This document shows, piece by piece, positions 1-6,543 of a stretch of 10,414 nucleotides of DNA. Location of the stretch: NCBI GenBank assembly GCA_019594305.1, contig JAFDTZ010000077.1:1-10414 (forward strand). Reading direction: 5' to 3'. The number at the start of each line of letters is the position of its first letter. Position 1 is the stretch's first letter. The DNA comes from Thermoplasmata archaeon. GTDB taxonomy: Archaea; Thermoplasmatota; Thermoplasmata; Halarchaeoplasmatales; Halarchaeoplasmataceae. A model generated the notes under the pieces. That model saw nothing but the letters and a program-made list of their open reading frames with translations, did no database searches and had not been told where the DNA came from. The translations under genes and the position numbers were made by a program.

Positions 1-1025
1 ACTTCGATAAGTCTTGCCCAGTGATACGCAAGGGTCGAATGCACCGGCCGGCCCAATGCTTCGAACATCTCTTCGTATGCCTCCTGAGCTAACGGAGTCT
101 TCATACTGTCGGCGGCGTTTATCCTTCCCAAAGGTCCTACCCGGTAGATACCGGAATCCGGCCCGTCGACGAAACCTTTCCAACCGACTTCTTTCAGATA
201 TGGAAACTTCATGTAGCTCCATGGTTCGACATGTTCGCGGATAACATCCAAATACTCGGCACCGGTAAAACTGGCGAACTGTTTTCCTTCTTGGTCAACC
301 ACATTTACCTTACCGCCGGTGTGACTCAATTTACCGTCTTCTACTAGGCCCATACTGTATAGCTCCAAACGATCTTCCAGAATAGGTTCTTTGTATATCT
401 CGAGCACCTTCTCCTTGAAAAGTTCTATGGTGAACTGTGAAAAATCGACCATCTCCTGTGACATAGCCTGTATCTCTTCCCGCTCATCTTTTTTCAGCGA
501 TTTTGTCACACCCCCGGGTACACCGAAGCACGGGTGCACCGCCTTGCCACCCAAGGTACTGATTATCTTCTGGCCCTTCGCCCTTTCCTTGATCACCTTC
601 TTGCCGATGTCGAGGCCAACTTTCTGTATTACCCCGAGTATGTTCCTTTCGGTACGGGGTGCGTCCACACCGACTACGAAGTCCGGACTGGCCAGGAAAT
701 AGAAATGTAGAAGATGATCTGCGTAGATATATCCGTTATAGATTAACTCTCTCAGATCCAAAGCGGTCTCGGTCGGTTCGACACCATAGGCATCGTCCAG
801 AGCTTTGGTGGATGCGAGATGATGCGCCACCGGACATACACCGCATATTCGGCTTGTGATAGTAGGCATATCTTCAGAACGGCGTCCGTGACAAAATTTT
901 TCGAACCCTTTGAACTCGGGAACTTGAAGATAAGCATTTTTTACATTTTTTTCTTCATCCAGAAATATATCTATCTTTCCGTGTCCTTCTAGCCTTGTGA
1001 TCGGGTCTATTGATATCTTATCCAT
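1..1025 (-). CDS. mvhA: F420-non-reducing [NiFe] hydrogenase large subunit MvhA (3' end cut off)
   Basis: Catalytic large subunit of a cytoplasmic group 3c [NiFe] hydrogenase, which splits H2 and feeds electrons through MvhG and MvhD to HdrA. I translated the reverse strand by hand from the ATG at 1025: it stays open for 341 codons to the left edge. The N-terminus has the conserved TRLEGHG segment (residues 10-16) and the first nickel-binding motif RICGVCPVAHH (59-69), with ligands C61 and C64. GGKAVHPCFGVPGG (159-172) is another family signature. The C-terminal DPCxxC motif that completes the NiFe site would lie outside the window; roughly the last quarter of the protein is missing by family length. 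The start overlaps the end of mvhG by 8 bp and is preceded by GAGGAGGG at 1032-1039, a strong ribosome binding site formed by the Lys-Arg-Arg codons of mvhG. It is the last visible gene of the hdrA-mvhDGA operon. Confidence 0.95.
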   Translation of the reverse strand, partial: MDKISIDPITRLEGHGKIDIFLDEEKNVKNAYLQVPEFKGFEKFCHGRRSEDMPTITSRICGVCPVAHHLASTKALDDAYGVEPTETALDLRELIYNGYIYADHLLHFYFLASPDFVVGVDAPRTERNILGVIQKVGLDIGKKVIKERAKGQKIISTLGGKAVHPCFGVPGGVTKSLKKDEREEIQAMSQEMVDFSQFTIELFKEKVLEIYKEPILEDRLELYSMGLVEDGKLSHTGGKVNVVDQEGKQFASFTGAEYLDVIREHVEPWSYMKFPYLKEVGWKGFVDGPDSGIYRVGPLGRINAADSMKTPLAQEAYEEMFEALGRPVHSTLAYHWARLIE

Positions 1026-1989
1026 GTATATCCCTCCTCTTGTACCGGAGGTAGCTTTTCGGGAGACTGAACCTGTAGAAAGAGCCGGTCGGGTCTCTCA
1101 CACTCTTAACGACATCTATGATCTCACTTTCTTCCATCCTTTCCTCTCCCTCCACGCCGAGCACCGACGCCAGTGCCGATGCCATCCTAGCACCTTGATC
1201 CTTCACCCCTCTCACCGGGCCGTTGCATCCGATACACGGATGCCCAACAGATGGACAGGGGGCTTCGCACATACCAGCTGTTGCAGGGCCCATGCACAGT
1301 ACTCCCTGGTCGAGTATGCACCTTTCCGGGTCCAGCATCATCTCCTGTATGGGGTACAGCCTGGGTATCTTCTTCTCTTCCCTTTCAAGTGGACATTCGT
1401 CGCATACGCTTTTTTGTGAAACAAGATCGTATTTGCCAACCTTACCTTCAAGTATGAGCGGTAAACCCTCCTTCAACTGATTTGGTAACGGAGGACAACC
1501 GGGAAGATAAATATCAACCTCTATGATTTCATCCAGAGAACGTACGTGATGCAGTAACGGCGGTAGATGAAGCTCGCCTTCCGGTACTTTACTGTTCTCT
1601 GCCGGGATAACACCGCCTTCTTCTGTGGACGGTGTGTTGTACCCGTATTCAAGCAGCTCTTCTTTACTGTAAAGATTACCAAGTCCGAAGAGTCCGCCGA
1701 TGCTGGAACACGAACCGTAAGCGACCACTTTTTTTGACTTCTCACGAAGCAATTTCACCATCTCTTCATTTTCGGTCGAACGTATCGAGCCGTTGATGAA
1801 GATGACATCTATACTACCGTCCTCCATGGCCCTTAAATCTTCGTACTTCGGGTCCATTGCACAGGGCCAGAATACGATGTCCGCTAACTCCACAACGTCA
1901 AGTATCATCTCGTCTATATCAAGGACACTTATCTCACAACCTCCGCACGCCGCACACCAGTAAAAACCGATCTTTAGTTTATCGCTCAT
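1018..1989 (-). CDS. mvhG: F420-non-reducing hydrogenase small subunit MvhG
   Basis: Iron-sulfur small subunit that wires the NiFe site of MvhA to MvhD. With the start used here it has 323 residues, about the normal family length. Cysteines for the proximal cluster are seen at C12/C15 (WCAACGGC), C94 (YGSCSS) and C165 (LPGCPP). Two further [4Fe-4S] sets lie in the C-terminal part: C196, C199, C224 and C232, then C241, C245, C252 and C255. An in-frame ATG five codons upstream (2004) is possible, but the ATG at 1989 is preferred. It has GAGGTGG at 1996-2002 with a 6-nt spacer, begins the protein with the expected Lys-Ile-Gly-Phe-Tyr segment, and leaves one base after the mvhD stop. The 3' end overlaps mvhA by 8 bp, so translation of the subunits is probably coupled. 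No membrane segment or Tat signal is visible, consistent with a cytoplasmic enzyme. Confidence 0.95.
   Translation of the reverse strand: MSDKLKIGFYWCAACGGCEISVLDIDEMILDVVELADIVFWPCAMDPKYEDLRAMEDGSIDVIFINGSIRSTENEEMVKLLREKSKKVVAYGSCSSIGGLFGLGNLYSKEELLEYGYNTPSTEEGGVIPAENSKVPEGELHLPPLLHHVRSLDEIIEVDIYLPGCPPLPNQLKEGLPLILEGKVGKYDLVSQKSVCDECPLEREEKKIPRLYPIQEMMLDPERCILDQGVLCMGPATAGMCEAPCPSVGHPCIGCNGPVRGVKDQGARMASALASVLGVEGEERMEESEIIDVVKSVRDPTGSFYRFSLPKSYLRYKRRDIHG
1032..1039 (-). promoter_or_regulatory. Shine-Dalgarno site of mvhA
   Basis: GAGGAGGG, 6 nt before the mvhA ATG, is contained in the 3' coding sequence of mvhG and supports the 8-bp overlapping start. Confidence 0.75.
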
Positions 1990-1990
1990 A

Positions 1991-2410
1991 TCATTCCACC
2001 TCATCTTTCAAGTTCAAGGGTCCGAGCTCCCTTATCTCTTCCGTCATCTCAGTCATCACTCGTGCGTATTTGTTCCCTTCTGCAGAGGATATCCATTCTA
2101 ATCTGATCCGTTTAGGGTCGATGCCGAAGTCCTCCAGTATCTTCGTGAACATATCTATCTTACGTATTGTCTTGTAGTTACCGTCTATGTAATGACAATC
2201 TCCCGGATGACATCCCGTTACCAGTACACCATCGGCACCGTCGACGAAGGATTCCATTATATGCTCCGGTGACACTCTGGAAGAGCACATCACCTTTATG
2301 CCCAACACATTGCTGGGATACTGTTCTCTGTTCACTCCGGCCAGGTCTCCTCCTCCGTAGCTACACCAGTTACATAAGAAAACGATTATCTTCGGTTCGA
2401 AATCTGCCAT
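1991..2410 (-). CDS. mvhD: [2Fe-2S] electron-transfer subunit MvhD
   Basis: MvhD links the hydrogenase to HdrA through a [2Fe-2S] cluster. The 139-residue protein has the whole cysteine pattern of the family: FLCNWCSYGG (C13, C16), VMCSSR (C42) and GCHPGDCHY (C67, C72), followed by the conserved C-terminal block WISSAEGNKYARVM (106-119). Length is normal for a stand-alone MvhD. The start ATG at 2410 directly follows the TAG stop of hdrA with no base between, and the two genes are in the same frame. GAGGTGA at 2416-2422, 5 nt before the ATG, supports independent initiation. In several lineages MvhD is fused to the C-terminus of HdrA, so this arrangement is one codon away from that fusion. The gene is followed after 1 bp by mvhG. 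Confidence 0.96.
   Translation of the reverse strand: MADFEPKIIVFLCNWCSYGGGDLAGVNREQYPSNVLGIKVMCSSRVSPEHIMESFVDGADGVLVTGCHPGDCHYIDGNYKTIRKIDMFTKILEDFGIDPKRIRLEWISSAEGNKYARVMTEMTEEIRELGPLNLKDEVE
1996..2002 (-). promoter_or_regulatory. Shine-Dalgarno site of mvhG
   Basis: GAGGTGG, 6 nt before the ATG at 1989, lies in the 3' end of mvhD. It favours this ATG over the upstream in-frame ATG at 2004. Confidence 0.7.
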
Positions 2411-2413
2411 CTA
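2411..2413 (-). other. Single amber codon separating hdrA and mvhD in one frame
   Basis: The hdrA stop (TAG) and the mvhD ATG (2408-2410) are contiguous codons of the same reading frame. Reading through this codon would give a HdrA-MvhD fusion of 1144 residues. The good ribosome binding site just before it argues that two proteins are normally made. Whether the organism decodes TAG as an amino acid cannot be told from this window. Confidence 0.8.
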
Positions 2414-5400
2414 TATCACCTCATCTTCCAGCAAGGCGGCTCTTATCATCGCCGTTAATGTATCGTCCTCGAATCCTTTCTGGCTTATGGCCCCGACCGG
2501 ACATACGCTGGCGCATGAACCGCAGCCTTTACACAGTACATCCGTTATCACAGCGATCCCTTCTTCGGGGTCATGATCTATCGCGCCGTACGGACACACA
2601 GAAATGCACATCTTGCATCCGCTGCACTTCTCGTCGTCCACCACGGATATCATACCTTCGCTCTTGGTGTATCCCCGCATCATTGGGATCAAGGCCTTTG
2701 AAGCGGCCCCCTCGGCCTGCGCTAAAGTATCCGATATATTCTTTGGATAGTGAGCTCCACCGGCAAGGTAAACTCCTTCCGAAGGGAATTCCAGAGGTCT
2801 GAGTTTGGCATGTGCTTCCATGTAGAAACCTGCCGGATCAGACGATATCTTCAGCATCTTTTTCAATTTGCCTGCGCTTTCATCTCCTTCGAGCTGCATG
2901 GCGAGAACGATGTAATCCGCCTCGATCTCGATATCTTCGTCCAGTAGATTATCGTGAACCTTCAACTCCAGTTTTTTCTTGCCCTTGACAACTTCCGGTT
3001 CCTGTCCCGTGGAGTACCTTAGGAATACCACGCCGTCCTCCCCTTCCACGTCCATGTAGTATTCTTCCTCTTTCTTACCGAATACCCGCATATCCTTGTA
3101 TAGTATGAATACATTGGCCTTGGGATATCTCTTCTTTACTTCCTTTGCATTCTTCAGGGAGTTACCGCAACCTACACGGCAGCACCACGGACGTTCTTCT
3201 TCCAAGGCACCTACACAGTTGATGAAAACCACGTTCTCAGGTTTGTCCAATGAGTTATTTGCCAAGGCTTCGTCGAATTCAAGCTGCGTCATAACCCTGG
3301 AGTCGTCCCCGTATCCATGCCATCCTTTCGCTTCGATCTCTTTGAAACCGGTAGCTAGAACGATGGTGTCAGCTTCGATATCTTCGCCGTTGATCTTCGC
3401 TTTGTAATTACCGATATACCCATCTACACTCTCTATCTCCGCAGATAGGATCACCCGTATGTTCTTCTCGTCCGCCACTTCGTGAGTCATCCTGTCGGCA
3501 AATTCACGGGCATCTATATCCCTTGGGAATATGGTGTTGAGCCGTCTGAGTTTACCTCCCAGCTTGCCTTCCTTCTCTACCAGAGTTACTTTTTTACCCG
3601 TTCGAGATAAGGTCAACGCAGTCTGCATGCCCGCCGGACCTCCGCCTATGACTATCGTGTGCCCGCCGACTTCGATTTCTTCTTCTGTGAGTGCGGACAA
3701 TCTTTTAGCCTTGGCGACGGCCATCCTTGTCAGTAATTTGGCCTTTTCCGTTGCCTTTTCAGGATCGTCGCTGTGTACCCAGCTGCACTGGTTCCGTATA
3801 TTCGCCATCTCGAAGAGGTACTTATTGAGTCCGACCTCTTCCATGGTATCCTGGAACAGAGGCGCATGGGTTCTGGGTGAGCATGCGGATACCACCAGCC
3901 TATTGAGTTTGTGTTCGTCGATGGCCTTCTTTATGATCACCTGTGCGTCTTCGGAACATGCGAATAAACTGTTATCTACATACACCACTTCGGGAATGTC
4001 CTTCACCGCTTCCTTCACCGCCTCTATATCCAGATAATTAGCTATATTCTTACCGCAGTGACAGACGAACACACCGATCCGGGGTTCTTCTTCGGATACA
4101 TCTCGCTGCGGCTTTTTCTTGGAACGTCCTTTCCTCTCTCTTTTTAACAGCGGCATCAGCGCTCTGGCGGCTGCTCCACTTGCCTGAGATACACTGTCCG
4201 GAATATCCTTCGGTGATTGAGCGCAACCTGCCAGGTAGATACCTTCTCGGGTGGAATCCAGCGGTGCGGTGAGCATGTCTTTCGATTCGAAAAAGCCGTA
4301 TTCGTCCAGCTCTATACCGAGGATCTCCGCTATCTTCGCATTACCGGTAGACGGAACGATGGCAGATGAGAGTACCGCCATGTCCACAATATCTGTTTTT
4401 ACCTCTCCCTTTTCGGTATCTTCGTATTCCACAGCCAATTTACCGTCGTGTAACTGATATATTCTGGAAGGTCTTCCTCTGTAATAATTAACTTCCTTTG
4501 TTTTCGCTTTATCGAAGTACTGTTGAAATTCCTTACCATAAGCTCTAAGATCCATATAATATATAGAGGTATCAAGCTCCGGTCTCTCTCCCTTACTTAT
4601 GGAAGCCTGCTTTGTGGCGTACATACAGCACACTCTTGAACAGTACGGCATCCCCTTCTGTTTGCATCTGGAGCCGACACACTGTATCCACGCTACCGAT
4701 TCCGGCGGCTTTCCGTCCGACGGTTTAAGAACTTTACCATCGGTCGGACCCGACGCAGAGAGAAGTCTCTCGTACTCCATGGCGGTTAGTACGTTATCGT
4801 ATTTACCGTAACCGTATTCTTCCCGCCATTCATCGGGCTGCATCATCTCGAAACCTGTGGCTACTATGATACTGCCTACCTCTATGGGGATCTCCTGAGA
4901 AATCTCCAGGAAGTTTATGGCTCCGGCATCACAGACCCTTTCACAGGCGCCGCAGCCCACGCAGTTTGCGTAGTCTATCGTGTATGTGAGTGGCACCGCC
5001 TGTGGATATTCCACATAGATCGCCTTCCTGTTGGAAATATCCTCGTCGAATTCACTGGGCACCTCGACAGGACAAGATTGCTCGCAATCTCCGCAGCCGG
5101 TACAAACATCCGGATCCACGTATTTCGTTCGCTTCCATATCTTAACTTCGAAACCTCCGGAACTGCCGAGTACTTTCTTTACCTTTGAATAAGTAAGAAG
5201 TGTGATGTTTTCATTCCTGCTGGCCTCTACCATCTTGGGTGCAGAAATACATATAGAACAGTCGTTGGTGGGAAAGGTCTTGTCTAGTTTGACCATATTC
5301 CCGCCTATACTCGGGTTTTTATCTACTAGTACAACCTCATAACCCTTATCTGCAAGGTCAAGGGCCGCCTGGACACCGGAAATCCCGCCACCGATGATGA

Positions 5401-5425
5401 GAACATCTTTTTTCATGTGTATCAT
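2411..5425 (-). CDS. hdrA: Tandem (double-module) heterodisulfide reductase subunit A
   Basis: Flavoprotein of the Hdr complex, which splits electrons from H2 between a low-potential acceptor (ferredoxin) and a high-potential one through FAD. It has 1004 residues; classical methanogen HdrA has about 650. Module 1 (1-430): FAD motif IIGGGISG (10-17), cysteine motif TNDCSICISAPK (53-64), inserted ferredoxin clusters CTGCGDCEQSC (108-118) and CVGCGACERVC (155-165), then QCVGSRC and PYCSRVCC (248-267). A basic linker (about 428-441) leads to module 2. This starts with the HdrA N-terminal cluster domain (C455, C457, C490, C515, C547), followed by a second FAD domain (IVIGGGPAG, 591-599) without the ferredoxin insert. 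Two C-terminal ferredoxin clusters follow at 934-944 and 965-975. The ATG at 5425 overlaps a small upstream ORF; the ATG at 5416 (MKKDVLIIGGG) is also possible. It is the first gene of the operon. The stop is TAG, the only amber stop among the complete genes here. Confidence 0.95.
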   Translation of the reverse strand: MIHMKKDVLIIGGGISGVQAALDLADKGYEVVLVDKNPSIGGNMVKLDKTFPTNDCSICISAPKMVEASRNENITLLTYSKVKKVLGSSGGFEVKIWKRTKYVDPDVCTGCGDCEQSCPVEVPSEFDEDISNRKAIYVEYPQAVPLTYTIDYANCVGCGACERVCDAGAINFLEISQEIPIEVGSIIVATGFEMMQPDEWREEYGYGKYDNVLTAMEYERLLSASGPTDGKVLKPSDGKPPESVAWIQCVGSRCKQKGMPYCSRVCCMYATKQASISKGERPELDTSIYYMDLRAYGKEFQQYFDKAKTKEVNYYRGRPSRIYQLHDGKLAVEYEDTEKGEVKTDIVDMAVLSSAIVPSTGNAKIAEILGIELDEYGFFESKDMLTAPLDSTREGIYLAGCAQSPKDIPDSVSQASGAAARALMPLLKRERKGRSKKKPQRDVSEEEPRIGVFVCHCGKNIANYLDIEAVKEAVKDIPEVVYVDNSLFACSEDAQVIIKKAIDEHKLNRLVVSACSPRTHAPLFQDTMEEVGLNKYLFEMANIRNQCSWVHSDDPEKATEKAKLLTRMAVAKAKRLSALTEEEIEVGGHTIVIGGGPAGMQTALTLSRTGKKVTLVEKEGKLGGKLRRLNTIFPRDIDAREFADRMTHEVADEKNIRVILSAEIESVDGYIGNYKAKINGEDIEADTIVLATGFKEIEAKGWHGYGDDSRVMTQLEFDEALANNSLDKPENVVFINCVGALEEERPWCCRVGCGNSLKNAKEVKKRYPKANVFILYKDMRVFGKKEEEYYMDVEGEDGVVFLRYSTGQEPEVVKGKKKLELKVHDNLLDEDIEIEADYIVLAMQLEGDESAGKLKKMLKISSDPAGFYMEAHAKLRPLEFPSEGVYLAGGAHYPKNISDTLAQAEGAASKALIPMMRGYTKSEGMISVVDDEKCSGCKMCISVCPYGAIDHDPEEGIAVITDVLCKGCGSCASVCPVGAISQKGFEDDTLTAMIRAALLEDEVI
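2416..2422 (-). promoter_or_regulatory. Shine-Dalgarno site of mvhD
   Basis: GAGGTGA, 5 nt before the mvhD ATG, lies inside the last codons of hdrA and matches the archaeal anti-Shine-Dalgarno core. It decides the mvhD start and supports separate translation despite the in-frame junction. Confidence 0.75.
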
Positions 5426-5448
5426 ACCATGGGGTTAGGGCATTTCAT
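5422..5448 (-). other. Possible upstream ORF MKCPNPMV overlapping the hdrA start
   Basis: An 8-codon ORF begins at the ATG at 5448 and ends in TGA at 5424-5422. This stop overlaps the hdrA ATG (5425-5423) as ATGA, a classical geometry for translational coupling. A second mini-ORF, MLLPHEMP, runs from 5461 to 5435. Neither has a clear ribosome binding site, so translation is unproven and chance is possible. Confidence 0.25.
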
Positions 5449-5470
5449 GGGGGAGTAACATGGGGTTAAT
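5428..5470 (-). repeat. Three near-repeats of CCCCATG in the hdrA leader
   Basis: On the hdrA sense strand the motif occurs as TAACCCCATG (reading from 5437 to 5428 and from 5468 to 5459) and as TACTCCCCCATG (5457 to 5446). Spacing between motif ends is 18 and 13 bp. Each copy ends in an ATG, so the motif could be a regulator site, a translation-related leader, or both. Confidence 0.55.
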
Positions 5471-5539
5471 AATACCTTCGGTGTCTAATTCAAACTGTGG
5501 GTTTTTATTTTGTGTATCTCTTACACTATTATTATCAAA

Positions 5540-5557
5540 GTATGCATACCTTTAAAT
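5540..5557 (+). promoter_or_regulatory. fumA promoter: palindrome plus TATA-like element
   Basis: CTTTAAAT at 5550-5557 is centred about 31 bp before the fumA ATG, which would give a transcript with a leader of only a few bases. The palindrome GTATGCATAC (5540-5549) abuts it on the upstream side, where the BRE element would be, and may be a regulator site. Confidence 0.5.
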
Positions 5558-5584
5558 CAAAGCTTTAGATAACAAATCGATACC

Positions 5585-6451
5585 ATGAACATGACGGAAT
5601 TCGAGGAAAAATTGGTGGGCGCTATCAGGTCGGCTGTTACTAGGGTAACGCCGGAAACAGAAGATGCCTTGAAGGCTGCCGTTGATGTAGAAAGAGAAGA
5701 AGGACCGAAGGTACAGCTAGAGGCGATACTCGATAACATATGTATAGGTAAGGAAGACAGCGTACCAATATGTCAGGACACCGGCACCATCACTTTCTTT
5801 GTACGGGTAGGTGCTAACTTTCCCTACATCGATCTCATTAAGAATTCACTTATAGGGGCAGTTCAAAAAGCTACCCGAGTGATACCTCTCAGACCCAACG
5901 CTATCCACCCGATCACACATCATAATACCGGTGATAATACCGGTAGGTTCATTCCTTCCATACATTGGGAAATCGTATCCGGTGACGAACTTGTTATCCA
6001 TGTCATGCCCAAGGGAGGCGGTAGCGAGAATATGAGCAAACTGGTGATGATGACACCGGGAAAGGGGCTGAAGGGTGTGAAAGAAATAGTAATAGACCAG
6101 GTAGCGGCCATGGAAGGCAAGCCCTGTCCTCCTACGGTTGTAGGTGTAGGTATAGGCGGCGGAGCCGATATGGCACTTGAGCTGGCTAAAAAAGCACTTC
6201 TCCGACCGGTCGGTGAAAGACATCCTGAAAAAGAGATATCCGAGCTAGAGAGTGAATTATTAGAGAAGATCAACCGGCTTGGTATCGGTCCCATGGGTAT
6301 AGGCGGCGAGACCACCATACTCGACATAAAGATCGAGTACGCACACCGTCATCCGGCATCTTTTCCGGTCGCTGTGGTACCCCAATGCTGGGCTAACCGC
6401 CAGGCCATGGTTCAGGTTGATGCAGATGGTTCTTTGAAAGTAATCGGTTAA
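5585..6451 (+). CDS. fumA: Class I (iron-sulfur) fumarate hydratase, alpha subunit
   Basis: Catalyses the reversible hydration of fumarate to malate together with a separate beta subunit, in the cytoplasm. The 288 residues match the alpha subunit (N-terminal half) of two-subunit class I fumarases. Three cysteines sit where the [4Fe-4S] ligands are expected: C63 in PICQDTGT, C181 in KPCPPTVVGVGIGGGAD and C268 in PQCWANR. Other family motifs are KGGGSEN (143-149), NTGDNTGRF (114-122) and GPMGIGGETT (235-244). The related L-tartrate dehydratase alpha subunit is the main alternative. There is no Shine-Dalgarno sequence before the ATG at 5585 (a second ATG lies two codons in), in line with a nearly leaderless mRNA. 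The beta subunit gene, often adjacent, is not here: the next gene on this strand, 92 bp on, is the SHMT-like gene. Confidence 0.93.
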   Translation: MNMTEFEEKLVGAIRSAVTRVTPETEDALKAAVDVEREEGPKVQLEAILDNICIGKEDSVPICQDTGTITFFVRVGANFPYIDLIKNSLIGAVQKATRVIPLRPNAIHPITHHNTGDNTGRFIPSIHWEIVSGDELVIHVMPKGGGSENMSKLVMMTPGKGLKGVKEIVIDQVAAMEGKPCPPTVVGVGIGGGADMALELAKKALLRPVGERHPEKEISELESELLEKINRLGIGPMGIGGETTILDIKIEYAHRHPASFPVAVVPQCWANRQAMVQVDADGSLKVIG

Positions 6452-6512
6452 ACATGGCGTGTTCATAATTGCGTTAAATATCCATTACCATTATTATACT
6501 AAAGACGAAAAA

Positions 6513-6521
6513 AGATTTATC
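6513..6521 (+). promoter_or_regulatory. TATA-like element of the SHMT-like gene
   Basis: AGATTTATC preceded by an A-rich BRE-like stretch is centred about 26 bp before the ATG at 6544. No ribosome binding site is seen before that ATG, so a leaderless transcript independent of fumA is likely. Confidence 0.55.
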
Positions 6522-6543
6522 CGTTGCCTGTATAGCCCCTTAC

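Larger units (their letters stand above)
5426..5584. promoter_or_regulatory. Divergent regulatory region between hdrA and fumA
   Basis: This 159-bp region separates the hdrA operon (leftward) from the fumarase gene (rightward). It holds a TATA-like TTTAAA palindrome at 5551-5556 readable on both strands and a 10-bp perfect palindrome GTATGCATAC at 5540-5549 beside it. AT-rich stretches at 5498-5512 and 5466-5477 could hold the hdrA TATA box. Three CCCCATG-type repeats lie just before hdrA. No TATA element sits at the leaderless distance from hdrA, so its transcript probably has a 5' leader of tens of nucleotides. The exact start sites are inference. Confidence 0.6.

Noticed and set aside
14..702. 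Plus-strand open frames across positions 14-244 and 391-702
   Set aside because: They lie opposite mvhA, whose minus-strand frame is open throughout and carries clear hydrogenase motifs; their serine/proline-rich translations match no family I recognise.
2167..2802. A 211-codon plus-strand frame opposite mvhD and the 3' end of hdrA
   Set aside because: It is arginine- and serine-rich antisense translation without a domain, promoter or ribosome binding site, and the minus-strand genes there are certain.
5846..6327. Minus-strand frames opposite fumA
   Set aside because: They overlap the conserved fumarase motifs on the plus strand and look like mirror frames of a glycine-rich coding sequence.
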